From the NCBI RefSeq assembly GCF_022812285.1, contig NZ_CP093300.1, positions 3,720,001 to 3,784,000 of the forward strand: a stretch of DNA of 64,000 bases, written 5' to 3'. This document shows positions 18,247 through 27,019 of the stretch, in pieces (position 1 is the first letter of the stretch; each line of letters starts with the position of its first letter). The DNA is from Alkalihalobacillus sp. LMS39 (GTDB lineage Bacteria; Bacillota; Bacilli; Bacillales; Bacillaceae_F). Position numbers and translations under genes: made by a program. The notes beneath the pieces were generated by a model. It saw nothing but the letters and a program-made list of their open reading frames with translations. It searched no databases and had not been told where the DNA came from.

Positions 18247-20805
18247 TTGGAAGTTATTGTTTCTCATACAAACACAGATTTTGATGCTCTTGCCTCTCTT
18301 GTTGCAGCGAAAAAATTATATCCCGATGCAAAAATGGTAATATCTACTAGTCAACATATTCAAGTCCAGCAATATTTAGCGTTATACCGTGACCACTTTT
18401 CTTTTTACTCACAAAAGGAAATTAACTGGCCTGACGTTACACACCTTATATTAGTCGATGTTCATTCCATCGACCGTACAGGATTAAAACATGAACAATT
18501 ACAACCTATACATATCACTATCTTTGACCACCATCCTGTTTCAGAGCAGCTTAACGTAACATCACAAGATATTACAATTGAACAAGTAGGTGCTACAATT
18601 ACATTGTTAGTCGAACGTTTAACGAAGAAAAAGCTGGCTATTTCTTCGATAGAAGCGACATTATTTGGTTTAGGCTTATACTCAGACACCGGTGCTTTTA
18701 CTCACTCCACAACAACAATTCGTGATTTTCAAACTGCTTCGGTGTTATTACGCTATGGAATGAATCTTGAATTCATAACTCATATGACAAAACAAATAAA
18801 AAACCAAAACCATGAATTGTTTTATACTCTTTTACAGCAGGCAACAGACTATATTCATGATGGTGTTGTGCTCACAATTTGTAAACATTCAGAAGTAGTA
18901 TATACATCAGGTTTAGCTTCTATCACAAAAAAGCTCTTAGATACAATGGAAGTTGATGCTGTCCTTACAATTGTCGAAATGGGCTCTCGTACATATATTG
19001 TTGGACGTGCAAATTCAAACCGAATTAATTTCTTACCTCTTATGAAGAAATTAGGTGGAGGCGGTCACCCGCTTGCCGCATCTGCTACGATTAAAAAAGG
19101 ATCAGTTCAACAGCTAACAGAATTCGTTGCGCGTGAAATCGAGTCGGTCATCATGCCCGCAGTTCTTGCGGAAAATATGATGTCTGCTCCTGTTAAAACG
19201 ATTTCTCCTGAAACTTCGTTACAAGTTGTTGCCGAAATGATGTTTCGATATGGACATACAGGATTTCCAGTTGTGGAAAATGAAGAAGTCATCGGAATGA
19301 TTTCTAGACGAGATATCGATAAAGGCATCCATCATGGCTTAGGGCATGCCCCAGCAAAAGCTTATATGAGTCAACCTGTTATCATTGTTGAAACGACGAC
19401 ACCACTAGAAGACATCCAACGATTGATGATTCAACATAATGTCGGACGATTTCCGGTGTTAAAAAACAAAATATTGGTTGGGATTATATCAAGAACAAAT
19501 GTAATAGAGACACTGAACAAGCCAAAAAACCAACACTGTTTAACAGAAAGAGACGATAGCATTATTACTAAAATGAAAGCTTTTTTTTCAACCACTGAAT
19601 ATAAGTTGCTTATAAAGATAGGTGAAGTGGCAGATGAAAAGAATGAACGAGCCTTTTTAGTTGGCGGGATTGTCCGTGATTTATTTTTACAGCGTCCAAA
19701 TGATGATATCGATATAGTCATTGAAGGAGATGGCATTCAGTTTGCTAACGAATTAGTTCAGAAATTCGGTGGAAGCTGTAAAGACCATGAACATTTTGCA
19801 ACAGCAAGCTGGAAAACAGAGGACGGCATAAAAGTCGATATCGTAAGTTCAAGAACGGAATACTATGTTAAGCCAGCTGCCCTGCCAACAGTGGAAAAAT
19901 CGAATGTAAAAGAAGATTTATTTCGCCGTGACTTTTCGATTAATGCGATGGCCATTCATTTAAACTCTTCTTCATTTGGCTTCGTAGTTGATGAATACAA
20001 CGGTCTTTCAGACATAAAAGACAAAAGAATTCGAGTTTTACATCCATTAAGTTTTGTCGAAGACCCTACACGAATTCTTCGAGCCATTCGATTTGAACTT
20101 CGCTTACAGTTCCAAATGGATGAACAAACAGAAAAGCTGGCTCTCCAATCGATGAATGGACTACTAAATATATCAACAAAGCGACTAGTTGCCGAGGTAA
20201 AGCGATTATTTCAAGAAGCACCAGCGGATGCCATTATGCAACGGCTAAATTCTCTCTTGTTTTGGGAGACGTTTATCGATCGGTCTTTACAAAAACAAGA
20301 CTATGACCTCATTGAAAAACTAACATCTTCCATAAGGAAAGCTAAGCTTAACTATAAGCCGACACAACATTGGTTTTATTATTTTTTACTTCCTTTTATC
20401 GAAGCAAACGAAACAGTAATAATGAGGATATGGGAAACAGAGACAAAAGCAGAAAAAAAACAAGTTATCGAATGCATTGACATTGTTTCAAAATGGAAAG
20501 AGATTCTGTTTACATCTTTAGGTCAACTCCATAAACATTTGCATGAATACGATGACTTTCCACTAGTTCTATTGAGTTTGTACTTTACACAAAAAGAACA
20601 ACAAGAGCTATTGCTGGAGTATGTGCACAAACGCAATACGATGCCTACTCTTATCACTGGTCGTGATTTAGCTTCGCTTATCACACCAGCTGGTCCTATC
20701 TATAAAACGATTATTCTTGACATCGAAACAAGATATTTAAACAATCAAATTCAAACTCGTGAGCAAGCTGTCACATGGCTAAAGGAGCAATGGGATAGTG
20801 AATAG
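18247..20805 (+). CDS. tRNA nucleotidyltransferase (A-adding type) fused to DHH and CBS domains
   Basis: 852 residues from a TTG start. An N-terminal DHH phosphoesterase module (SHTNTDFDALAS, later DVHSID and DHHPVSE) is followed by DHHA1 (GGGGHPLAAS, near 275-285). Two CBS domains follow (about 310-430). The poly(A)-polymerase/CCA-type head has LVGGIVRDL and NDDIDIVIEGDG (about 470-495) and RRDFSINAMA. Proteins with this fusion are A-adding enzymes working with a separate CC-adding enzyme in several lineages, including alkaliphilic Bacillus. AAAGGAGAGG lies five bases before the TTG; an in-frame ATG 33 bases upstream has no ribosome site. The DHH domain's substrate here is unknown. Confidence 0.88.
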   Translation: MEVIVSHTNTDFDALASLVAAKKLYPDAKMVISTSQHIQVQQYLALYRDHFSFYSQKEINWPDVTHLILVDVHSIDRTGLKHEQLQPIHITIFDHHPVSEQLNVTSQDITIEQVGATITLLVERLTKKKLAISSIEATLFGLGLYSDTGAFTHSTTTIRDFQTASVLLRYGMNLEFITHMTKQIKNQNHELFYTLLQQATDYIHDGVVLTICKHSEVVYTSGLASITKKLLDTMEVDAVLTIVEMGSRTYIVGRANSNRINFLPLMKKLGGGGHPLAASATIKKGSVQQLTEFVAREIESVIMPAVLAENMMSAPVKTISPETSLQVVAEMMFRYGHTGFPVVENEEVIGMISRRDIDKGIHHGLGHAPAKAYMSQPVIIVETTTPLEDIQRLMIQHNVGRFPVLKNKILVGIISRTNVIETLNKPKNQHCLTERDDSIITKMKAFFSTTEYKLLIKIGEVADEKNERAFLVGGIVRDLFLQRPNDDIDIVIEGDGIQFANELVQKFGGSCKDHEHFATASWKTEDGIKVDIVSSRTEYYVKPAALPTVEKSNVKEDLFRRDFSINAMAIHLNSSSFGFVVDEYNGLSDIKDKRIRVLHPLSFVEDPTRILRAIRFELRLQFQMDEQTEKLALQSMNGLLNISTKRLVAEVKRLFQEAPADAIMQRLNSLLFWETFIDRSLQKQDYDLIEKLTSSIRKAKLNYKPTQHWFYYFLLPFIEANETVIMRIWETETKAEKKQVIECIDIVSKWKEILFTSLGQLHKHLHEYDDFPLVLLSLYFTQKEQQELLLEYVHKRNTMPTLITGRDLASLITPAGPIYKTIILDIETRYLNNQIQTREQAVTWLKEQWDSE

Positions 20806-20837
20806 TAAAACGAACGAAAGAAAAGAGGCATACAGGG

Positions 20838-21350
20838 ATGGAAGAAAAAGACTTAATAAAAGCCGCGAAAAAAGGAAATCAACGTGCTTTTGCCATTCTT
20901 TTGCAACAAAACTATACTTTCGTTAAACATTATCTTTTGAAGATAACCCTTCATCCCTCTTTAGCTGAAGATATTACACAAGAAACAATGATAAAAAGCA
21001 TTGAAAAGATCCATCAATATAATGGAAAAGCAAAGTTTTCTTCTTGGCTCATTACCATTGCATCAAACCTTTATATCGATGAACTTCGAAAACAAAAAAG
21101 AAAGACAAAGTGGCTACAAAATCAAGGTGTCCACCAACTTCTATATGAAAATGCCCATAATAACGATGAATGGGTAGAAGTGATTGAAGGATTAACGAAA
21201 CTTTCTAGCGAATATCGAATTCCACTTATTTTAAAGCACTATTATGGTTACACATACGAAGAAATTAGTACGATGATTGGTATAGCCGAAGGAACCGTTA
21301 AATCTAGAGTACATGGGGCGTTAACCCAAATTAGAAAGGAGCTACAATGA
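20838..21350 (+). CDS. ECF-type RNA polymerase sigma factor, SigY-like
   Basis: 170 residues with the two ECF regions. Region 2 contains LAEDITQETMIKSIEKIHQYNGKAKFSSWLITIASNLYIDELRKQKR. Region 4 contains LTKLSSEYRIPLILKHYYGYTYEEISTMIGIAEGTVKSRVHGALTQIRKEL. Its stop overlaps the start of a small membrane protein, as in the B. subtilis sigY-yxlC locus, where the partner is an anti-sigma factor. The short gap (about 30 bases) from the tRNA nucleotidyltransferase gene suggests read-through. Assignment to SigY rests on gene order and the YxlC/YxlE-like neighbours. Confidence 0.8.
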   Translation: MEEKDLIKAAKKGNQRAFAILLQQNYTFVKHYLLKITLHPSLAEDITQETMIKSIEKIHQYNGKAKFSSWLITIASNLYIDELRKQKRKTKWLQNQGVHQLLYENAHNNDEWVEVIEGLTKLSSEYRIPLILKHYYGYTYEEISTMIGIAEGTVKSRVHGALTQIRKELQ

Positions 21351-21670
21351 TGCAGAAAAAAGGACATAGTTCAGAAAAAAAACTTGTAGAGGCCTTATAT
21401 AAAATGGAAAGTACTATAAAAGAACAACCGCCTACAGTCCAAAGCTTCGAACATCTTATTACCCAAGTACAAGCAGAACAAAAACAAAAACTCGTAAAAG
21501 AACTTTTCATTTTTTGGTTCGTTTCTTTGTTCATTCTGTTCATAGTTCTATGGGGTTACGTTCACTTTTTCTTTGGTCTCCTAATTCTTCAAGCTATTAT
21601 TATAATTGGCGGAATTAGTTTTGTTCTTTATTCAAGAAAGTCTCAACTAATGAGGAATGATGTTTCATGA
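21347..21670 (+). CDS. Putative anti-sigma membrane protein, YxlC-like
   Basis: 107 residues. A soluble N-terminal part of about 50 residues (charged, helical) is followed by two transmembrane helices (about 52-72 and 74-92) and a short basic tail. The start overlaps the sigma factor stop (ATGATGA), so the two are translationally coupled. This is the arrangement of B. subtilis YxlC, which together with YxlD/E negatively controls SigY. Function is inferred from topology and position rather than from a conserved motif. Confidence 0.6.
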   Translation: MMQKKGHSSEKKLVEALYKMESTIKEQPPTVQSFEHLITQVQAEQKQKLVKELFIFWFVSLFILFIVLWGYVHFFFGLLILQAIIIIGGISFVLYSRKSQLMRNDVS

Positions 21671-21891
21671 ATGTAAAACCTGAAGACATGCCAATTTATT
21701 TTTGGATTGGCATTGCATTAGTACTCCTTGCACAAAGTACATGGCTTTTTATCGATGCTAGGCGAAGAGGTCACCATCGTTGGTTTTGGGGAATTTGGGG
21801 GCTCATTCATTTCCCTTCTCCATTACTTTTCTACTTATTATGGTCCCGTTTCTTTAAGGAGAAATTCTTTTCCAAGCGCCGCCGTTCATAA
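21667..21891 (+). CDS. SigmaY antisigma component-like membrane protein (YxlE-like)
   Basis: 74 residues with two hydrophobic helices separated by RRRGHHRWFWGIWGL, and a very basic C-terminal tail (FKEKFFSKRRRS). The aromatic- and proline-rich middle (FWGIWGLIHFPSPLLFYLLW) resembles the PLDc_N-type/YxlE proteins of the sigY operon. It overlaps the previous gene by four bases (ATGA). The ABC transporter genes that follow in B. subtilis (yxlFG) are absent here; the next gene is an LCP enzyme. Confidence 0.6.
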   Translation: MNVKPEDMPIYFWIGIALVLLAQSTWLFIDARRRGHHRWFWGIWGLIHFPSPLLFYLLWSRFFKEKFFSKRRRS

Positions 21892-22034
21892 AAAAACCTA
21901 AAAAAGCTAGCCCTCCCAAATCTTGTAGAAAACTGTACAATATTTCATTTCATAACATGAGTTTTACAGTTCATACTATAACTACATTGTTATAGACAGA
22001 TTGTGTGTTACCTATCAGTATAGGGAGGGTTTTT

Positions 22035-23003
22035 ATGACGTTTATAAAGAAACCCATCATATTCTTTTTTTTACTTACCGTCCTCATAGGAATAGCATTT
22101 TCTCTATATGTATTTAGTGAATTTCAAACCGGACGTAATGCTTCTTTGCAGCAACTTGATGATAACACAACACCCGAAAATGAACAGCCTCCTACAGAAG
22201 ACACCGATATCGAATTTAATTCAGAGCATCCGATTGAAAATGAACCGATTAATATTCTTCTTGTTGGTGTTGATGCAAGACAAGAGGAGAAAGCAAGAAC
22301 GGATACTATTATGATCGCACAATATCACCCTAAAAATGAATCGATCAAAATCGCCTCGATTATGCGTGATAGTTATGTTTCCATTCCAGGTTATCAAAAA
22401 AATAAAATTAACACTTCTTTTTTTCTTGGCGGTCCAGAATTGTTACGACAAACGATTAAAGAAAATTTTGATATTGACCTTCATTATTATGCTATGGTCA
22501 ATTTTGAAGGATTTATTCACGTTGTCGATTTAATTGCACCGGACGGTATTACCGTCAATGTTCCAAAGCGAATGGTTCATAAAAATGACATTAATCTTTA
22601 TCCTGGTGTCCAAACACTCGATGGAAAACAATTATTAAATTATGTACGTTTCCGTAGTGACCATGAAAATGATTTTGGTAGGGTTCGCCGTCAACAAGAA
22701 ACGATTAGTTTACTAAAAGACGAGTTGTTAACATTAAAGGGGTTAACAAGAATTCCACAACTTGTTGGTTCCATTGAACCTTATGTTGATACGAATATGA
22801 CAACAGGAAAAGTTATTAGCTTAGGAAAAGACTTTGTTCTTCACCCTGTTGATGAAGTTGAAACATTAACCATTCCTGTTCAAGATGGTTATGAAGATAG
22901 ACGATATCTTCATGCTGGACAAGTTCTGGAATTAGATGTCGAAAAAAACAAATCTGCTCTTCATGATTTTTTCAACCTTTCACCACATCATGCAGCAAAT
23001 TAA
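22035..23003 (+). CDS. LytR-CpsA-Psr (LCP) family cell wall assembly protein
   Basis: 322 residues with one N-terminal membrane helix (about 7-25), an acidic linker, and an extracellular LCP domain. The domain shows LLVGVDAR, ARTDTIMI, SIMRDSYVSIPGY, KINTSFFLGG, and the R-x2-R-Q motif (GRVRRQQETI). LCP enzymes transfer teichoic acids or other polymers from lipid carriers to peptidoglycan. AGGGAGGG lies five bases before the chosen ATG; a longer frame from 22005 has no ribosome site. It is monocistronic, with a strong terminator shared with fabF. Confidence 0.9.
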   Translation: MTFIKKPIIFFFLLTVLIGIAFSLYVFSEFQTGRNASLQQLDDNTTPENEQPPTEDTDIEFNSEHPIENEPINILLVGVDARQEEKARTDTIMIAQYHPKNESIKIASIMRDSYVSIPGYQKNKINTSFFLGGPELLRQTIKENFDIDLHYYAMVNFEGFIHVVDLIAPDGITVNVPKRMVHKNDINLYPGVQTLDGKQLLNYVRFRSDHENDFGRVRRQQETISLLKDELLTLKGLTRIPQLVGSIEPYVDTNMTTGKVISLGKDFVLHPVDEVETLTIPVQDGYEDRRYLHAGQVLELDVEKNKSALHDFFNLSPHHAAN

Positions 23004-23050
23004 AAAGCTGTAGCAAGTTCAAACGAATGTTGACCTTGCTACAGCTTTAT
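23004..23050. terminator. Bidirectional terminator between the LCP gene and fabF
   Basis: AAAGCTGTAGCAAG (23004-23017) and CTTGCTACAGCTTT (23035-23048), a 14-bp perfect stem. It lies between two convergent genes. Confidence 0.85.
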
Positions 23051-23051
23051 T

Positions 23052-24290
23052 TTATTCGTATTTTTTAAATACTAATGTTGCATTATGTCCGCCAAAGCCT
23101 AATGAATTACTCATCGCTGCTTTCACTTCTTGTTTTCTCGCTTCATTTGGAACATAGTCTAAATCACATTCTGGGTCAGGTGTTTCATAATTGATTGTCG
23201 GAGCAATAATACCTTGTTGAATTGTTTTTACAGTTAAAATAGCTTCAACCGCACCAGCCGCTCCTAACAAGTGACCTGTCATTGATTTTGTTGAACTCAC
23301 GGCTAACTTTGATGCATGATCACCAAAAACGGTCTTTAACGCCATGGTTTCATATTTATCGTTATATGGTGTACTTGTTCCATGTGCATTCATATAATCA
23401 ATTTCATGAGGTTTTAACCCTGCATCTGCAATGGCTTGTGACATTGCTCGCACGCCACCTTCTCCTTCTGGTGCTGGTGCAGTTACATGGTATGCATCTC
23501 CAGTTGCACCATATCCAACGATTTCAGCATAAATGTTCGCGCCACGCTGTAATGCACTTTCTAATGATTCCAAAATAACAATACCTGCACCTTCACCCAT
23601 AACAAAGCCATCACGATTAGCATCAAACGGTCTGGATGCTGTTTTCGGATCCTCATTTGTACTAATTGCTTTCGCTGTACTAAATCCTGCTACAGCCATG
23701 TCTGTAATTGGGGCCTCTGCACCACCTGTAATCATAACATCAGCGTCACCACGTTGAATAACTTTAAATGCATCCCCGATTGAATTCGTACCAGAAGCAC
23801 ACGCGGTTACAGAACATGAGTTAATTCCTTTTGCACCTGTTACAATCGACACTTGCCCTGCCGCCATATCAGGGATCATCATTGGAACAAAGAAAGGACT
23901 TACTCGGCGATATCCTTTTTGTTCAAAAATTCGGAATTGCTCTTGATATGTTTCCATTCCCCCAATACCAGAACCAATCCAAACTCCTACACGCGGGGCA
24001 ATGTCATCTGTAATTTCAAGTGAAGCATCTTTAAGCGCCATTATAGATGCTCCTACCGCAAATTGTGTAAAGCGGTCCATCTTCCGTGCTTCTTTTCGAT
24101 CCATATAAACAGTAGGGTCAAAGTCCTTTACCTCAGCTGCTACTTTCATTGGGAATTTCGAAACATCGACTCTCGTTAATGGTCCAACACCTGATACACC
24201 GTTAATGGCGTTGTTCCACATCGTTTCAGCATCTAAACCTAACGGTGAAATAGCCCCAACTCCCGTAATAACAACACGTTTTTTTTCCAT
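23052..24290 (-). CDS. fabF: 3-oxoacyl-ACP synthase II (KAS II)
   Basis: 412 residues. The condensing-enzyme triad is visible: Cys164 ([10 protein letters not shown]), His in [11 protein letters not shown] (about 304) and His in TGHLLGAAG (about 341). It elongates acyl-ACP with malonyl-ACP in the cytoplasmic type II fatty acid synthase. It is the second gene of a fabH-fabF unit, 34 bases after the fabH stop, with GGAGAGCG before the ATG. Control is through the FapR-like box upstream of fabH. Confidence 0.97.
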   Translation of the reverse strand: MEKKRVVITGVGAISPLGLDAETMWNNAINGVSGVGPLTRVDVSKFPMKVAAEVKDFDPTVYMDRKEARKMDRFTQFAVGASIMALKDASLEITDDIAPRVGVWIGSGIGGMETYQEQFRIFEQKGYRRVSPFFVPMMIPDMAAGQVSIVTGAKGINSCSVTACASGTNSIGDAFKVIQRGDADVMITGGAEAPITDMAVAGFSTAKAISTNEDPKTASRPFDANRDGFVMGEGAGIVILESLESALQRGANIYAEIVGYGATGDAYHVTAPAPEGEGGVRAMSQAIADAGLKPHEIDYMNAHGTSTPYNDKYETMALKTVFGDHASKLAVSSTKSMTGHLLGAAGAVEAILTVKTIQQGIIAPTINYETPDPECDLDYVPNEARKQEVKAAMSNSLGFGGHNATLVFKKYE

Positions 24291-24324
24291 TTATCTCGCT
24301 CTCCTTTACTGTTAATTTTTCACT

Positions 24325-25263
24325 TTAGCGACCCCAACGAAGCGCAACCGCACCCCAGACAAGCCCTGCTCCAAACCCAACGAGGACAATGACATCCCCA
24401 TCCTTTATTTTTCCGTTATTTAGCTCTTCTACCATCGCAACTGGAATGGAAGATGCTGATGTATTCCCATACTTTTTCACTGTTGTTGCCATCTTTTCTG
24501 GTGGCAAATCTAGACGCTCCCTTGAAGCTTCCATAATGCGAATATTGGCTTGGTGAGGAACTAAAAAGTCGACATCTTCTTTTGTTAATCCAGCTTTTTC
24601 AATAACTCCTAGGGCCGATTCACCCATTTGTCTAACCGCAAACTTAAAGACTTCTCGTCCATTCATATAAAGGAATTCATCACGCAAATGAATATGCATG
24701 CCACCAGTGCCATCTGCTCCTAATTCAAAAGCTAATATTCCTTTATCTTCACTTACAGGACCTAGCACAGCCGCTCCTGCACCATCGCCAAATAACACAG
24801 CCGTATTGCGGTCATTCATATCCGTTATTTTTGATAACTTCTCTACACCAACAACAAGGACCTTTTTATACGCACCGTTTTCAATAAATTGTTGCGCTGT
24901 TACAATTCCATAAATAAACCCTGCACAAGCTGCACTAATATCCATTGCAGCAGCATTCGAAGCTCCTAATTGTTCTTGAATAATCGCTGATACAGAAGGA
25001 AAAGCCATATCTGGTGTTACTGTAGCGACAATAATTAAATCAAGTTCTTCGGCTAAAGTGTCTGCCTGTTGTAATGCATCTTTTGCTGCCTCGAACGCAA
25101 GATGAGAGCTATCAATATGCTCAGAAGCAATTCGTCTTTCTTCAATGCCTGTTCTCGTTCGTATCCATTCATCTGTTGTATCTAATCGTTGCTCAAAATC
25201 TAAATTGGTTACAACCTGATCTCCTAAACTTCTTCCCATACCTAAGATACCAGCTTTTGTCAT
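24325..25263 (-). CDS. fabH: 3-oxoacyl-ACP synthase III (KAS III)
   Basis: 312 residues with the KAS III triad: Cys113 ([12 protein letters not shown]), His in [10 protein letters not shown] and Asn in KYGNTSASS. It starts fatty acid synthesis by condensing a short acyl-CoA (branched in bacilli) with malonyl-ACP. AAGGGGG precedes the ATG. It is the first gene of the unit with fabF, as in B. subtilis fabHA-fabF, with a promoter and a FapR-like operator 45-90 bases upstream. Confidence 0.97.
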   Translation of the reverse strand: MTKAGILGMGRSLGDQVVTNLDFEQRLDTTDEWIRTRTGIEERRIASEHIDSSHLAFEAAKDALQQADTLAEELDLIIVATVTPDMAFPSVSAIIQEQLGASNAAAMDISAACAGFIYGIVTAQQFIENGAYKKVLVVGVEKLSKITDMNDRNTAVLFGDGAGAAVLGPVSEDKGILAFELGADGTGGMHIHLRDEFLYMNGREVFKFAVRQMGESALGVIEKAGLTKEDVDFLVPHQANIRIMEASRERLDLPPEKMATTVKKYGNTSASSIPVAMVEELNNGKIKDGDVIVLVGFGAGLVWGAVALRWGR

Positions 25264-25308
25264 TTCATTTCCCCCTTACCTTCTACTATTTCTAGTTTAC
25301 AGGTAAAT

Positions 25309-25327
25309 ATTAAGACCTGATACCAAT
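25309..25327 (-). promoter_or_regulatory. FapR-type operator upstream of fabH
   Basis: ATTAAGACCTGATACCAAT is close to the FapR palindrome TTAGTACCTGATACTAA. It overlaps the downstream edge of the -10 region, as expected for a repressor released by malonyl-CoA. Confidence 0.8.
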
Positions 25328-25354
25328 TTTATCTGATTTTTATTTTCTTGTCTA
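25326..25354 (-). promoter_or_regulatory. Sigma-A-type promoter of fabH-fabF
   Basis: On the minus strand TAGACA (25354-25349), 17 bases, TAAAAT (25331-25326). The rest of the 25264-25587 interval holds only this promoter, its operator and the comZ terminator. Confidence 0.7.
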
Positions 25355-25548
25355 TGTATCATGCTTTCATAACTTCACTTTTCAAAAAAAGAAGTTATTT
25401 GTATTATGAGTATGGACAAATAAAAGCGATGTTAATGCGTAACGTTCTAGTTATTTCCCGTGTAGAAATAACTGTCCTCTCCATTTCACGACTAAATTCC
25501 ACCGAGAACATAAAATGATTTAGTACAATGTCCGAAAAAAACACAATT

Positions 25549-25582
25549 AAAGCTATTAAAGGAAAGAACCTTTAATAGCTTT
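25549..25582 (-). terminator. Terminator of med-comZ
   Basis: AAAGCTATTAAAGG and CCTTTAATAGCTTT, a 14-bp perfect stem with a 6-base loop just after comZ. Confidence 0.75.
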
Positions 25583-25587
25583 GTCAC

Positions 25588-25767
25588 TTACTTATTCTCT
25601 TCTTTTCCAAGTTCATATGCTTCATTCATCACACTTAATAACATATTTAACACCGGTTGCAAATCATCCATTGATAATTCGATTCCTTTATTATCTAGTA
25701 GTGCCTTTGCCTCTGGCATATGCTTCATTGCAATTTGCATAAATTTCATTTTTAATTCTGGATCCAT
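25588..25767 (-). CDS. comZ: Competence protein ComZ
   Basis: 59 residues from the ATG preceded by AGGAGGTG (five bases). The pattern FMQIAMKHMPEAKALLDNKGIELSMDD..PVLN and EAYELGK matches B. subtilis ComZ. ComZ lowers comG expression in competence control. It follows med directly, as in B. subtilis. A slightly longer frame from 25788 is less likely, because the ribosome site lies inside it. Confidence 0.88.
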   Translation of the reverse strand: MDPELKMKFMQIAMKHMPEAKALLDNKGIELSMDDLQPVLNMLLSVMNEAYELGKEENK

Positions 25768-25790
25768 ACGTACACCTCCTATATTCATTG

Positions 25791-26741
25791 TTACTCAGGA
25801 AGCTTTCCTGTTTGTACATACTCATTAATCGCTTGATTAACATTTGCTTGGACATCATCTGGTACTTGAGAGCTAAACTGCCCTAAAGAAATGACACCAT
25901 CTGCAAAGTCATAATATAAATTTCCGGATTCAAGTTCGCCTTTGCTGTATCGGTCTGCAACAAGTTGATACAACGCATCTACGTGTTGAACCGTACTCGT
26001 TAGGACAGTAGAACCACCTAAATCCGATTGATCGCTAATAAAGCCTATTGCAAATTTACCTTCTTTTTTAATTTCCTCTAGCAATTGCACATGAAAACCA
26101 TCACCGGCAGGATAAAAAACATCAGCACCTAAACTCGACATATCCTCATAAATATCCAATGCTTTTTCCGTATTGGACCAATCCTCTACATAATCAACGG
26201 AGACTTTTATAGATTCATCTTGATAATGAACCCCTTCCACAAATCCAGCTACTTCTGGTTGCCACGCATAAGCAGCAATGACACCAATATGATCGGTTTC
26301 TGACATTTGTGCTGCTACCATACCTGCAAAAAATCCCATAGAGTGGCTTTCAAAATGCAAACTTGTAATATTATCACCAGAAACACTTCCATTGAAACTG
26401 ACAAAATGAATATGTGGATACTCATCTTTTAGCTCAGTGAAAAACTCAGCAAAAATCCGTCCATGTCCGAAAATTAAATTCACATCATTTTGAGCAAATT
26501 CTTGCACTGCTATTTTTGCATTTGATAAGCTATTTATCTCTTCTTTAAACTGTACATCTACATTTAAACTACTTTGAATTTGTAACAGCCCTTGATAACC
26601 TTTGCTGTTCCACCCTTGGTCATCAATTGTATCCTCAACTAATAGACCTACTCTATGTATGCTAGATGTAGAACTTGTAGTCGCACAGCCTGTCCCAACT
26701 AAAATGAGAATGAGTAAGGCCATAACAAATCTGTTTCGCAT
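25791..26741 (-). CDS. med: Med-like BMP-family lipoprotein
   Basis: 316 residues. A lipoprotein signal ends at LVGTGC (Cys19). The rest is a BMP/PnrA-type periplasmic-binding fold (VGLLVEDTIDDQGWNSKGYQGL, LIFGHGRIFAEFF, GADVFYPAGDG). In B. subtilis Med affects ComK-dependent competence and precedes comZ in the same operon, and the same pair is seen here. The BMP fold suggests nucleoside binding, which is not shown for Med. Located on the outer membrane face. Confidence 0.88.
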   Translation of the reverse strand: MRNRFVMALLILILVGTGCATTSSTSSIHRVGLLVEDTIDDQGWNSKGYQGLLQIQSSLNVDVQFKEEINSLSNAKIAVQEFAQNDVNLIFGHGRIFAEFFTELKDEYPHIHFVSFNGSVSGDNITSLHFESHSMGFFAGMVAAQMSETDHIGVIAAYAWQPEVAGFVEGVHYQDESIKVSVDYVEDWSNTEKALDIYEDMSSLGADVFYPAGDGFHVQLLEEIKKEGKFAIGFISDQSDLGGSTVLTSTVQHVDALYQLVADRYSKGELESGNLYYDFADGVISLGQFSSQVPDDVQANVNQAINEYVQTGKLPE

Positions 26742-26980
26742 GAGTAAGACAACTCCCTTATCTTTTTAACCAAAATTAATTATACTGGATTTTCAACAAT
26801 ATTACCGCAACAAATTAACTACATGGAAGGAATTACCTTGATTTTCATTTGAATTCTAACATGTATTCATTCGACAAATAAGAGAAAAGTCCTCTTATCC
26901 TCGTATCTGTAATCATTTTTTAATGTTATTGAAATATTACATGAAAAGATTGACAAAAAGATGCATATCTAATTTTCACC

Positions 26981-26989
26981 TGTTATAAT
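26981..26989 (+). promoter_or_regulatory. Extended -10 promoter of prfC
   Basis: TGTTATAAT with the TGn extension lies about 30 bases before the prfC start. TTGACA upstream is too far away (28 bases) to be its -35. Confidence 0.45.
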
Positions 26990-27019
26990 CAGAAAGAATG
27001 ACATGTAAAGGGGAATTAT

